A stretch of 64,000 nucleotides of DNA from Ascarosepion bandense (lineage: Eukaryota; Mollusca; Cephalopoda; Sepiida; Sepiidae). Within the stretch, counting starts at the first letter, position 1; each line of letters begins with the position of its first letter. Shown here piece after piece: positions 11,640 to 22,139 of this stretch. A model generated the notes under the pieces. The model did no database searches. It was given only the letters and a program-made list of their open reading frames with translations, and was not told where the DNA came from. The DNA lies in assembly GCA_037127315.1 (NCBI GenBank), contig JBBBDQ010000309.1, forward strand, positions 186,001 to 250,000, written 5' to 3'. The translations under genes were made by a program, and so were the position numbers.

Positions 11640-12500
11640 TCCACACAACCGTCCTTAACGAAGAATAAAAATATGTTATGTTTATCGTTATTCGACAAAA
11701 CGATCATAATCGTTGATTGCAGAGAACCAGACATTATATATATCATACATCAAGATTATATACATGGTAAGAGGTGTAGCAGCCACAGATCTATTTCCTT
11801 TAGCGAATCAATGCCCCCGACGGGAGATTCGATCACTCACTGACCAATCAACGGGCGGAGCGCATTGATTCCTCTCTAGAACTATTTTTCCTAGTCCCTG
11901 TTTGGAGAACGGAGGAAAGGCAGAGAGCCATGAGCCCACGGCAGTAACGGACGTCTCTTTCACATCGCTGCCATTGATTCCCCATGGAATGCTTTCGTGG
12001 AAGACGCTGCTGCTAGCTTCACCATGGACACTTACATACTATCTGCTGCTAGCTTCACCATGGACACTTACATACTACCAATCTTGTACGTTTACTGTAT
12101 AATAAACCATTCTTTGTTGTTGTTCTAAAAACAAGTTTCGTCATTCATTTGTGTGCCTAAAAAATATAGTGTTGGGGAAATTAAGTATTTCCCATAACTC
12201 CTATAGAGGAAAAAATAGGAACATAAATGACATTAATCAGCTGAAGAAAAGGTTTACCGAAGAAAAGCCCGAAAGAACGGAAGAACCTAAGAAAGTACTG
12301 TATGATCTTTTTGATGTTCTTACACCACGAAAATTCGCTGAATGTTCAAGTACGATTTCTAGAACAAGGAAACGTACAAAAGAATTGGAGAAAATATACC
12401 AAGTTATGTACGTTGCTAAACTCGCCAGAAAGAGCAGGGAGTGATAATTAGATTAAAAAAAAAAGAAAAGAAAAAAGAAAATATTTATTAATAAAAGAAA
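11640..12500. other. Unassigned, possibly retroelement 3' region
   Basis: I recognise no gene here. A 36-bp unit is tandemly duplicated at 12007-12042 and 12043-12076. An AATAAA lies at about 12099. A 97-codon open frame at 12151-12444 is basic and lysine/glutamate-rich (KKRFTEEKPERTEEPKK) with no domain I know. It may be the tail of the gypsy relic, because a purine-rich AAAAGGAGGAA (about 12506-12516) and an LTR-like piece follow. Confidence 0.4.
12007..12076 (+). repeat. 36-bp tandem duplication
   Basis: Two near-perfect adjacent copies of a 36-bp unit beginning CTGCTGCTAGCTTCACC. A length of 36 keeps reading frame, so any local frame simply repeats 12 residues. Confidence 0.9.
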
Positions 12501-12514
12501 TCTTAAAAGGAGGA

Positions 12515-12760
12515 ATACATCCCCGCTGATTCAAATGAACAAGTCTGTACGCTTGAATAAAGAACAATAATATTTACACTGTTCGGACTATATTGTCTTC
12601 ATCTTTACTGCCATGTTTTGCGTTGTACGTTCTGGGCTTCTTCGGGTGCTAAGAATTTCGAACTAGAAATTTTATCTAGAAATATAGACAAATATTAAAG
12701 AACTCCAAGTAGTTTTTAAAAGTCCAATTGCAGTCAGGCAGTTTGCTTTCTGTCTTCAGG
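12515..12760 (+). repeat. LTR-like remnant matching 8690-8790, split by insertion
   Basis: The 12515-12565 part matches the putative LTR start near 8700, and the 12704-12760 part matches its continuation. The two parts are separated by a 131-bp PLE terminus. A purine-rich tract precedes it, consistent with a 3' LTR of the old gypsy element. Confidence 0.5.
12566..12696 (-). mobile_element. PLE terminus insertion with 7-bp target duplication
   Basis: 131 bp related to the 3' termini at 10846-11160 and 52010-52395 sit in inverted orientation. They are flanked by AAAGAAC at 12559-12565 and 12697-12703. A degenerate GAAGAAGCCC...GCAAAAC motif lies at 12613-12648. The target duplication and the continuity of the flanking LTR-like sequence indicate a short, 5'-truncated retroinsertion. 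Confidence 0.75.
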
Positions 12761-12847
12761 CAGAGAACGCATCAATGCTCGGTCTACAGATAGTGGCTAG
12801 GCAGAGTTTGATTTGTTCGGGGCTCCGTCTACAGACAGAGACTTAGC

Positions 12848-12998
12848 TGAGAAGAATTGACAAGCTTTATTCCCGATCTCGCGTATACGAGAGCTGGGCA
12901 AATTTTGACCTTTGGCCCAAGTGCAAGCGCTCGAGTTCCCCACGTTAAGCCCGACCTTGTATCACATCTCTTCTCAGTGAGGAGGTATGGGTAAATAT
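12848..12998 (-). repeat. Single inverted unit of the ~165-bp satellite
   Basis: The reverse complement contains TCAAAATTTGCCCAGC, AACGTGGGGAACTCGAGCG and ACAAGGTC in the same order as the array at 7250-8690. Only one unit is present. Confidence 0.8.
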
Positions 12999-13259
12999 CA
13001 TGTCGTTGCAGTCAATGTTGTTTTCTTTGCACAACAACAAACATTCGACCATACGCAAAGACTTTGTTGGATAATTTAGTGATAAGTTATATTTCTGTTT
13101 GATTTTTTTAAAAGTTTAATTCATTAATTTTCCTTTGTTGAGTAAATTTTATTTAAAATTTTACTTTTTCAGCTACGGTGAATTTGCTTTAATTTTTGTT
13201 TTTATACTCGTTTTTGTTTTTTGTTTTTTTGTTTTTTTGTTTTTTTGTATATTTTTTCG

Positions 13260-13520
13260 CCGTTGGACATGCTGTTCCATGGACTAGTCGCTGCCTGATC
13301 CACTACCACTGCCACTGCTACCACGCTGCCTGACGCCTTTGACCACTATCACTGCTACCATGCCTATTGACGCCTCCTACTACTTCTACTGCAACTATCT
13401 TTTTCAGGACAAAACAACTGTCCTTTTCAAGACAAAAGCAACTCTCCTTTTCGGGACAACCAAGAGGCCTTTCCTTAATCACTACAACTGTCCTTTTCAG
13501 GGCAGGAAAGTATCTTCACG
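13260..13520. repeat. Short-repeat block, inverted relative to 6950-7230
   Basis: Copies of CTGTCCTTTTCARGACAA at about 13420-13505 are the reverse complement of the motif at 6970-7070. Upstream lies CCACTGCCACTGCTACC-type low-complexity sequence. Open frames across it reflect the repeat rather than a gene. Confidence 0.6.
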
Positions 13521-14012
13521 AGATATGCACCAACCCGATGCAGCGACTTCCAGCGACCAGTCAAAATTAACGTGACAGTGACCTCCAGTGTAGCAACCAT
13601 ACCAGATCAGCCACCGAATCCTAATGTAGTCTACACGCCAGTCAAACGGACCAAATTGCACCTCGACAATCAGTGCTGTCTACGCCACCCGACTATGGAA
13701 AAACACGACAGACCAGTCCTATCCATCCGGTGCAGAAATGACTAGCAATTCAGACCCCGTTTCCTGACCTATGCATTGGTAACCGCACGCACCGACGACT
13801 CAAGCCTACGAACGGTGGACACCACTCGATCAACAACAGTTCTGCGGCAACCTAAGTGATCGTTTTGAACTATAAAACAACAAATAAAAGTTGTTGGACT
13901 GAGGCAACTTTTTCACCTTACATCTTGTTTTTGTTATCCTTGCCTTTCCGGTTACACTTCACAATTTCTTAAAAGCTGCGGAGTCAGTTACCATAATCAG
14001 TCACAGAACAAG

Positions 14013-14028
14013 TGGTGACCACGACGCG
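14013..14028 (+). promoter_or_regulatory. Primer-binding site, tRNA-Trp-like
   Basis: TGGTGACCACGACGCG closely matches the reverse complement of a typical tRNA-Trp 3' end, the primer reported for CsRn1-type elements. It lies just downstream of the inferred LTR end. Confidence 0.6.
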
Positions 14029-14048
14029 ATTTGGCACAACTAAGCAAG

Positions 14049-14420
14049 ATGGCTGATGACGAACCCTTAAACTATATGCCAGACACACTGGCTCCTTTTC
14101 TGCCTTTTAACGAAAGACATAAAATATGGTTCTTGCAGCTTTTACTGCCAGAAGAATCACGTCTCAAGCCACGAGATTTGCAAACCTTGTATCAACCTCT
14201 TCCTTTGCCAACGAAGTGGAATCCATCCCAGAGCACGAGCCGTATACTAGTCTCAAAGAGGCTGTACTTACACGAACAGGTCACTCCGAAAAGGAAACGC
14301 TTCACGAGCTTTTCAACAATCACCAGGGGTGACCGTACTCCATTCCAGCTCCTACGGGACATGAAGAGTCGTCAAAGAAAACATACTATGACAGAACCAA
14401 TCCTTCAAGGTTTATAGATG
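14049..14420 (+). pseudogene. CsRn1-like gag, frameshifted
   Basis: The ATG at 14049 opens MADDEPLNYMP and a WFLQL block typical of CsRn1-type gag. The frame shifts at about 14140: RITSQATRFANLVS continues in the frame of 14126-14332, then EAVLTRTGHSEKETL. Gag would form the virus-like particle that packages element RNA. No intact zinc knuckle is seen downstream. Family identification rests on these blocks and the adjacent primer site. Confidence 0.65.
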
Positions 14421-14734
14421 GGCCTGCTAACCGCAACGATAATCAAGAAATACCCCCTTGGACCAGTTAGCAGATTCCGTGAACTGGTTTTCTTCTATCA
14501 ACAGTGTGAACCCAGTGTGAGAACCTGGGAACACAACTACACGGTTGGAGAACGCATTAACCGATCTGATACTTTATGCCCACATTGTGCAGTAGATCCA
14601 GGAGTCCATCGCCCTTTAAACGGCAAGAAACTGTAGGCCTCCCTGTAAATATCATCCGCATCAGGGTAACGACACAACCGGCAGGTAACGGCGACTGAAT
14701 GTTGTCGAAATGTTGTCGCTTTTTCACTTTGGGA

Positions 14735-14948
14735 CCAAAATAACAAGCTGAAATTTCTCATCAGCACGGGTGCGGCCGTCAGCGTGATACCCCACACAAA
14801 AGAATCCTCTGTTAAGCCCACTCTGTTCAAACTTCAAGCAGCTAAAGACTCCACCATTGAAATCTACGGCAAAAAATCTCTCCCGCTACACATTCACAGA
14901 ACTGTGCAGATATAACATCTCGTGATTTAATTACAAAAGATTATATGA
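14735..14948 (+). pseudogene. Retroelement aspartic protease remnant
   Basis: The translation reads KFLISTGAAVSVIP at about 14750-14791. The catalytic aspartate of the usual DTG/DSG triad is replaced by serine. The continuation (LFKLQAAKDS, IYGKKSLPL) matches the protease C-terminal half in the 24496-23543 gene. It lies downstream of gag as expected, and a stop follows. Confidence 0.65.
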
Positions 14949-15059
14949 TCCACGCAGAATACCGAGGACAGCGTAGAACCAAGGTGAAAGTCTACGAGAT
15001 TCTTGACTATTCTCGGTGAGCACTAAGGACCATATATTATGCAGTATAGCCAATTAATG

Positions 15060-15460
15060 AGTGTTACTTGTGTGTGTATTATTGTTATCGACTAAAATCC
15101 TAATAATACTCACACATACACACAGTAAAAATAACCTCCAGATATTCGGCCATCTACATTAAATCAAAGCAACCAACAAACAATAAAATCACATTTCAAT
15201 CTAGTCACAGCACATTACATTGCTTTTAGACATCTGGTTCTGTTAACATTTCGGTCTCTCACGCAGTGTGACGTTATAGAATTGCATTACAAATTTACGA
15301 CCTGTGTTTGCTATTCGGTGACTTTTATTGTCGCATAACAATGTTTTATGTCAACAATGTTTTATGTCAAGATAATATCATCTTTGATGGTGGATGACTT
15401 TATGTGAACGTGCCTGTAACTTCTCTGAAGATGGCTCATGTGAGCCGAAAGTTTAGAACC
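15060..15460 (+). mobile_element. PLE-type 3' terminal region, orphan
   Basis: No coding part is left. The 3' end carries CTGAAGA (15425-15431), GGCTCA (15433-15438), a 2-nt loop, TGAGCC (15441-15446) and GAAAG (15447-15451), the architecture seen at other PLE termini here. A 17-bp duplication of an AACAATGTTTTATGTCA string lies at about 15340-15370. Assignment to PLE is by this motif alone. Confidence 0.45.
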
Positions 15461-15559
15461 AGCATAATAAAAAATATCCTTGTTGGTCAATTTTTGTCTT
15501 TATTTTGATTGAACATAGTAGACATTCATTGTATGTTATATTTATCAATATATGTTTAG

Positions 15560-15562
<3 letters not shown>

Positions 15563-15626
<64 letters not shown>

Positions 15627-15628
15627 AT
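15563..15628. repeat. (TA)n(TG)n compound microsatellite
   Basis: A TA tract of about 40 bp passes directly into a TG tract of about 25 bp. Confidence 0.95.
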
Positions 15629-15849
15629 TATATGTTTGATGGGACATATGTTTACTCATGTTTTGTATATAAATGTTTTTATGTATATTTCATTTTTTAA
15701 ATTAATTTCTCTATGTTGCGTTTGTCCTTCCTTCAAACTAGTTAAACTGTTAGTGCATCATTGATATGCTAGATGGCCTAACAATGGAGACTTCAGCAGT
15801 GACAACCACATGATGCAGGAAGCAAAAATAACGAAAAAGGAGTCGGCTT

Positions 15850-16420
15850 AAAACTGGACAAAGAAATGAAGAAATGTGTTTTGGGATACTGCCAACTTTC
15901 TGAGAGAGTTCTCTTGGTTAAACTGAGAGGAAGATCCTTCAACATATCTATTATAGTAGTTTATGCAATAACAACGCAAAGCAATGAGGAAGAAATAGAA
16001 TAATTCTACTCCGTATTGGACAATGTCAAGGCTCAGTGCAAAAACCAAGAAATTAGAATCATAATGGGTGACTTGAATGCCAAGGTAGGTAAAAAGAGGG
16101 AAGGAGAGACTACCGGCAACTTTGGGTTAGGAATCCACAATGAACGAGGAGAAAAATAGGTCCAATGGTGCACAGCAAATGACCAGGTAAAAACTAACAC
16201 CTGGTTTCAAGAACACCCACGACGTCTATGGACATGAAAAAGCCCAAGAGACGACACTAAAAACCAAATAGACTACATAACCATAAACAGGAGATTCGGA
16301 AATGCAGTTGTTCAATGCAAAACCTATCCAGGCGCTGACTGTGAAAGCGACCACGTCGTAGTTATCTGCAAACTAAGGGTGAAACTGCGGAGAATGAAGA
16401 AGACTAGTGTAGTACCAAGA
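15850..16420 (+). pseudogene. RTE-like endonuclease, broken
   Basis: The translated pieces include IMGDLNAKVG (about 16062-16092), DDTKNQIDYI (about 16250-16280) and CESDHVVVICKLR (about 16340-16380). These are the Asn, Asp and SDH signatures of APE-type nucleases. At least three in-frame stops occur, including TAG near 16155. It would have made the target nick for this LINE. Confidence 0.8.
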
Positions 16421-16469
16421 CAACACGCTCGTGAATGACCTCAACCTGCAGAAATACTAGATTAACAGC

Positions 16470-18400
16470 GTGAAAAACAAATACGAAGAACAAATTGGAA
16501 AAGGAAACTCGAAATGGGGCTCACTAAAGGAAGCGATGTTGACATTAGCGAACACCATTGCTCAAAAAGAAATCAGACGCAGAAGAAAAAACGAGTGGAT
16601 GACTGAAGAGATTCTCGACATGATGCAAAGGAGACAGAAAATGATGCCAAGATATGAAATGGAATACAGGAAACTACACAAGGAAATAAAGAGCAAATGC
16701 AGGCAGGCTAAGGAGGAATGGCTCAACGACAAATGTGCAGAAGTAGAGAGATTGAGCAGGACTCATAAAGCAGACATGCATAAAGAAATGAGAACTGACA
16801 GGAGAAAAAACCTGCTTCTCAACAGGATGTCTAAAATCCCAGGATGGAACGATCATATTGGAGAAAGAAGAAATACTCCAGCGATGGGAAGAACATATAA
16901 AAAATCTTTTCCACAACAAGAGAAAGCAACCGATAATACACAAAGATGAGGACGGACCGGAAATATTAAAGACTGAAGTAGAAGCTGCGATGGCCAAACT
17001 GAATAGAAACAAAACAGCTGAACCAGACGGCATAGTCATAAAGCTTCTAATAACCTTGAAAGAATTTGGCATAGAAAAATTACAGAAATAATAAATTAAA
17101 TTTATAATAGTGGTGTAATACCAGAGGACCTAAGCAAGTCGATCTTCATAGCAGAAGCCAGGAACAAACGAGTGCGAACTCCACCGAACAATCAGTTTAA
17201 TGAACCATCGCCCGAATCCTGATGAATAGAGCGAGAAACAGAATTAGGCCAAAGATAGGACAAGAACAATGCGGGTTCGTCAAAGACACCGGAACAAGGA
17301 ACGCCATATTTATGATTAGGATACTCTCCGAAAGGGCAATACAAATGAAGAAGGACTTGTTCCTATATTTTATCGATTATGCAAAAGCGTTTGACAAAAT
17401 ACGCCACAAAGAATTGATGAAGATGCTTAGCAGTCTCGACATATTTGGGAAAGACATAAGAGTAATCAAGCATCTCTACTGGCAGCAAACTGCCTGTATA
17501 CGGACAGGTAACGAATTCAGCAGATATACAAAGATAGAAAGGGACAATGATGTGTCTTTTCACCGGATCTGTTCAACTTGTACAACTAGACTCTTCTATG
17601 GACTCTAGGTTTTATGCCAGGATTCGTCATCGAAGGCCACAGTTTGAACAACATGAGGTACATAGATGATACAATACTAATAGCAATGAAACTACAAGAC
17701 TTCCTACAAAAGGTAGCTGAAGAGAGTGACAAGAAAGAACTACAACTAAACTGCAAAAAAACCGAATGCATTGTCATCAGTAAAAAGAGCAGCCCAAGAT
17801 GCCAAATACAGGTGGAGGATACTAAAATCAAGCAGGTACAAAAATTTAAATATCTAGGAAGTTTTCTAACAGAAGACGGAAAGTCAACACAGTGATCCGA
17901 AGGCGAAGTGGCATGGCGAAGGACGCGTTCCAGAAGTTGAGTAGAGTATTAAAAGACAGGAAAATTGCGCTAGAAATAAAGAAATGTGATGTCATTTTTT
18001 CAATATGGCAGTGAATGCTGGACAATCTCATCAAATATAAAGGAATAACTTGAAGCAATTGAAATGTGGCTTTACTGAAGGATGCATGGATAGAGCACGA
18101 AAGCAATGATGATGTTTTGGAAAGGATGGAAAATTAATTAATACTGGGCATCAGGAAGAGACAGCTAAAGTTTCTGGCACAGGCAATGAAGAAGGAGGGC
18201 TTGGAGAACCTGATACTCACAGGCCAGATAGAGGGTAAAGAGACAGCGGAAAGCAGCGGATAACATATTTGAAGGACCTGAGCAGGTGGGTGACAGAACA
18301 TGGATTGCGTAGTGTAACAGGAGAAAGCGTACTAAGAGCCACCAAGGATATGGAGACATGGAAAGCCTTGATCGCCTATGTCGTGAAAAGACAAGGCACA
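16470..18400 (+). pseudogene. RTE-like reverse transcriptase, broken
   Basis: The linker (16470-16949) is charged and predicted helical. The reverse transcriptase follows in pieces: LNRNKTAEPDGI (about 16998), QEQCGFVKDTGTRNA (about 17260), YFIDYAKAFDKIRH (about 17368) and RYIDDTILIAM (about 17656), which is the catalytic YxDD box. The tail shows KVQKFKYLGSFLT and further C-terminal pieces to 18400. The segment between 17520 and 17620, where the PQG box should be, is disrupted. Stops near 16947 and 17090 and frame changes show it is dead. Confidence 0.85.
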
Positions 18401-18402
18401 TA

Positions 18403-18450
18403 GAAGAAGAAGAAGAAGAAGAAGAAGAAGAAGAAGAAGAAGAAGAAGAA
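18403..18450 (+). repeat. (GAA)n tail of the RTE-like LINE
   Basis: A perfect trinucleotide tract of about 16 units at the element's 3' terminus. Confidence 0.95.
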
Positions 18451-20220
18451 TGCCTGCATTGGATAAAGATATTTTGATTCTTTTAAAGCAGTCCCATATT
18501 AGTCATCAACATTCTCTTATTGAACTTAACTATTTACAGTCACTGAAACTCATTCATTCTATTAAATTTTGCATTCACCAAAACTTATTAAATTCACTTC
18601 TCATTTACACAACAGCCACAATAATACTACAGTTTCTCTATGAAGTCTTAAGTGATTTTATATTAATTTCATGTGGGGCTGGAAGTAGAAGTAATAATTA
18701 TGTGCAATTAAAATTCTCCAGTGATTACATAAAATGTAAAAATTATTTACTGAAAGGAAGAAAAATGTTTGTTTGTAATAGGCTCCATCACATTTTAAAC
18801 ACGGTAGAAAAAGAAGTTAACTTGCCAAATATGTGTATATTCATTAAATAATAAATATCAAGCACTCACGCAAATACACACAAGCATGTGCAAAACAAAT
18901 ACAAACAAAAAAATATAATGCGTATTTTGAAAAAAAAATCTCAGTTTTACGCAAAAGTTTTTTTCAAATTTCTATCACCTAGTAGGGACGGATCTAGAAT
19001 AAATCAAAAGAGAAGGGGACAATATTAACCGAGTGATAAGCATGCAAAAAAATCAATAAAAATTTATACAAAATCTTGCCAACTTAACATAAATATATCA
19101 ATTTTTCGACCGGTCACCAATGCCTAGTTATCCAGTCTATACGCCCTACTACAACAGTGCTGGCTCTACTGGCTTTGACATAGACATCCGTACCAGGAAC
19201 TAGCCATCATCAAGAGCGTAACCTCATTTTCACTTCAAGTATGTCTGCAAAATGAACATGAACATCAATAGTTGGAAAAACGTTGTCAATGATCGGTCAT
19301 GCTGGAGATGTGATTTACACCGAGGATTAGAGAGAGGAGTGGAGAAACGGATGCTTGGCGCTAGAGAGAAGCGTGTTCGACGATAAGAATATATGTTCTT
19401 TGTGAGGAAAATTTCACACATAATGACTTGAATTTGACAATATACATTCACACAATAATACACATACAGGCACAAACACACATACACATTTTGTGTATGT
19501 GTGTGTGCGTATATGTGTATGTGCGTATGAGTGTGTGTGTACGTATGTGTGTGTACGTATGTGTGTGTACGTATGTGCGTGTTTGTACGAAGGACATTTA
19601 AACAGTAGTATATGTTCAAGGGGTATGTGGGTAGCATAATGGTTATCAATTTGCAAAATGGAATTGGCATGCCAAGTCCAAATTCTGATTACGTTTGTTT
19701 CATTTATTTTATATTAAAAGTGCATACTTGAAAACGTTCATAAACCCATCTTCCTCCAACTATGGCCAGACTAGGCATACCTTGAATGTCAGAAAGTACA
19801 GATGCTCAAAATTTAAACTCTCATAAATAATACAAGGCAGGCTGAAGTCTTAAGGAAAACACCTGTTTGCCGAAAAAGCAATCCTGGGAGTAAAGACAAA
19901 AGATTTGTTTGGAAGGCAATGAAAAACGACCAACCACCTGTCAATGAAACTAATTTTCAGCCAGTAGTCAATAAAAAAATCTAGTAAATCCATCTAGTTC
20001 TCTCTGGTTCACCTCTGAATGCGCTATAGCCATAAATCACTGAAACCACTACTTCACTATAAGAAGCAATATAGTTTGGCCCTCACTGCATTCAAAACTG
20101 CCTGAAATCACACCAAAGAAGTTCTAGTAAACAAGTGAAGCTATGCCCGAGCAGTCTAGACCAAGGCTGTAAAGAAACAAATTGAATCCCATGAATTTTG
20201 GAAGATCAACCCACAATTAT
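18451..20220. other. Anonymous AT-rich DNA with GT-rich tract
   Basis: No recognised gene. An alternating GT-rich tract with TACG interruptions lies at about 19488-19590. At 19630-19680 a GTAGCATAATGGTTATC string resembles a Pol III A box, but no convincing B box follows. The 133-codon open frame at 18450-18851 has no domain I recognise and begins within the LINE's repeat tail, so I do not call it. Confidence 0.55.
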
Positions 20221-20227
20221 AAATGAA

Positions 20228-20545
20228 CAAACTTTTTAGCGATAAGCAGTTATGTTGCATTGGATATCAGCTCTAAGTTCGAATTCCAGTTGCATTCTTT
20301 GCATTCACTTACGCGCAAATACCCTTGTGAAAGGTATTTAATCCGTCTCTTCCCTCTAGTTATGGATTAAATAACAGGACAGACTCGGTTTCATAGGCTT
20401 GGCTGACAACCAGTCTACCGCAGAAAGTAATGGCAACCTACTGCGGGATAGTGATGTCTCTCTCGAGACATGATCGCCCAAGCGTGTATCACGTATGGCA
20501 CTTGACTGAGTATGAATTGCGATCGGCTCGATCCAATGCTACGTC
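20228..20545 (+). mobile_element. tRNA-headed SINE family B, copy 1
   Basis: A strong Pol III B box, GTTCGAATTCC, lies at 20277-20287 behind a tRNA-like head that includes GTTGCATTGGATATC. The body, with GCATTCACTTACGCGCAAA, TGGATTAAATA, CGCAGAAAGTAATGGCAACCTACTG and a RAGACATGATC end, recurs in inverted orientation at 32740-33030 and 52505-52690. Three dispersed copies of one ~300-bp sequence with a B box argue for a SINE. Confidence 0.7.
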
Positions 20546-20838
20546 CTAACTACCATCATTCCCAAAATCATTGAGGTTCTTAACGATAAACACACCTTGA
20601 GAGCCATAGCATTTGATATCTCAAAGGCCTTCGACAAGGTGTAGCACGAAGGTTTACTACACAAGCTCTCCAGTTATGAAATCACTGGAAGTGTATTCTC
20701 AATAGTAAAATCCTTTCAGAATGTAGTTATTAATGACCAGTCATTCTTCGAACCAACACTCTTTTTGATTTACATAAATGATCTTCCCAAGAATATACTC
20801 AGATAATTTCTAAACATCTATGCCAATGATACGACTAT

Positions 20839-21234
20839 TAGTATTGGTTTGCGAACTGGCGATATTACCAGTTACGCGATACTAATATAAACTTTTAAAC
20901 AACAAATATTAATACGCTGCCGTAGCACGTCTAGTAAAAAAGGACAAGTTACATGGCAATAACAAATAGGCATTTAATATAATACAAACAAGTAACAATA
21001 CATTACGAATGTTTAAGTAAGTCCCAAACAAGAAGAAGGCTCAAGTTGTCCAAATGGACGAGAATGTTTTTTAGCAAGTGTGGTAAGGAATTACATACCG
21101 TTAAACCAGCAAATGGTCCTCGTGGCTATCCCACTCCAGCCGGGAAGGGAACTGACCCCAGATAAAAAAGAGTTCCTCAAAAAGGAAGACAACTGTTGTT
21201 CCCCTTAAGAGAAGATAACTATTGTCTCCCTACA
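20839..21234 (-). repeat. 3' LTR (left) of the CsRn1-like element
   Basis: 396 bp; on the element's strand it starts TGTAGGGAGACAATAG and ends CCAATACTA. It is adjacent to a polypurine tract. Confidence 0.92.
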
Positions 21235-21235
21235 A

Positions 21236-21252
21236 GTACCCCCTCCCTAGAC
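21236..21252 (-). promoter_or_regulatory. Polypurine tract
   Basis: On the minus strand CTAGGGAGGGGGTACT immediately precedes the 3' LTR, where plus-strand DNA synthesis is primed. Confidence 0.75.
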
Positions 21253-21460
21253 AGGTTCATTAACCTGCACTGGAAGTACTACTAAAATGGAATAAAAATA
21301 TAAACTACACATGCATATCAAAGTAAAAATTAAGAGAAAAAAGTTCTTGCTATAATATAAAACAGGAAGTGTTCCTTTAAAAGTGGAGAATATCCTCCAA
21401 AAATAGTATTACTCCCCAAAACCAGGAAAAATTTACTATTTCGATAAACGTTTGGGTCGT

Positions 21461-22021
21461 CTAACACGACGACCAGATCTGGTCACATTTAGGTACTGAT
21501 GGTGCCGGAGGAGTCACTGATGTGTCCATACCATGCCAGGTAGTGTCCAAAAAGGCAGGCTTTAATATGCCCATAGAAATATTTTGTGTTGCATTGTTAA
21601 TGCTCACCACAAAATATTTCAAGTGTCTTTCGAGGACTTTAAAAGGTTCTCTGTATGATGGCTGCAATGTATGGGACTTAGTCAAGTCCTGCACAAAAAC
21701 ATGTGTGTATGTATGCAGGAGTTTAGGCACATATATTGGCCTTTGAACCTGAGCCGAAGACTTATATGCTAAGTTCGCCATTCTTGCAATTAGCGAATCG
21801 ACAAATGAGGTCATATTTAAAACTTTTTGTGGGGATTGCAGAAAAATCTGTCCTGGGAGTCTGAGTGTAGTGCCATACACTATCTCAGCAGATGAACATT
21901 TCAGATCATCTTTAACTGCGGTGCGAAGTCGCAGAAGAACCAATGGCAAATGCTCCAGCCAATTTGCCTGATTCGTTGTGGCCCTTAAGGCTGACTTGTG
22001 TCTACGATGAAATCGTTCCAC
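21461..22021 (-). pseudogene. Integrase C-terminal part
   Basis: The frame opens MERFHRRHKSALRA, which contains the last catalytic glutamate region of the DDE core (…VERFHR in relatives). It continues through VLLRLRTAVKDDL and a C-terminal TLQPSYREPFKVLERH domain typical of CsRn1/gypsy integrases. It ends near the 3' LTR as expected. The upstream core is separated from it by the rearrangement at 22031-22139, so no functional enzyme is made. Confidence 0.85.
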
Positions 22022-22030
22022 TAAGCCCTT

Positions 22031-22139
22031 TTTCCATGTCAGACATTACAGCATATGCCACAGCAAAGACTTTTGTGTCAGGGTGTCTCGTTTTGGAGTC
22101 CCCGCTTTAATAACTATGCTGTAATGTCTGACATGGAAA
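22031..22139. repeat. 25-bp perfect inverted repeat inside integrase
   Basis: Arms 22031-22055 and 22115-22139 are exact reverse complements around a 59-bp spacer. The right arm, read on the element strand, encodes SMSDITA of integrase. Read on the plus strand, the left arm and spacer encode MSDITA, AKTFVSG and a FGVPALIT-like string, i.e. the next stretch of integrase in the wrong orientation. Confidence 0.93.

Larger units (their letters stand above)
13860..14948 (+). mobile_element. CsRn1-like Ty3/gypsy relic (LTR end, gag, protease)
   Basis: An LTR tail with AATAAA at about 13886 ends near 14010, followed by a primer-binding site (14013-14028), gag and a protease remnant ending at about 14948. 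Reverse transcriptase, RNase H and integrase are absent. The primer site and gag resemble the 20839-26037 element on the opposite strand, so both are placed in the CsRn1-like group. Confidence 0.75.
15770..18450 (+). mobile_element. RTE-like LINE, 5'-truncated, ending in (GAA)n
   Basis: A plus-strand non-LTR element containing endonuclease then reverse transcriptase and a C-terminal tail, closing in a (GAA)n tract at 18403-18450 instead of poly(A). A simple-repeat 3' end is characteristic of RTE-type LINEs. It is clearly distinct from the A-tailed LINE family elsewhere in the window. Frameshifts and stops are frequent. RTE placement is inferred from the endonuclease style and tail. Confidence 0.85.

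Noticed and set aside
15567..15640. Open frames through TA/TG, GT or CA tracts (also 19230-19670, 34349-34651, 49114-49359, 50221-50505)
   Set aside because: Tyr-Ile and Cys-Val runs come from dinucleotide repeats, not genes.
18450..18851. 133-codon open frame
   Set aside because: Starts in the (GAA)n tail of the LINE, has no recognisable domain and an AT-driven composition. A chance frame is more likely.
19636..19680. Third tRNA-like SINE head (GTAGCATAATGGTTATC)
   Set aside because: An A-box-like string only; the expected B box reads poorly and no second copy is visible.
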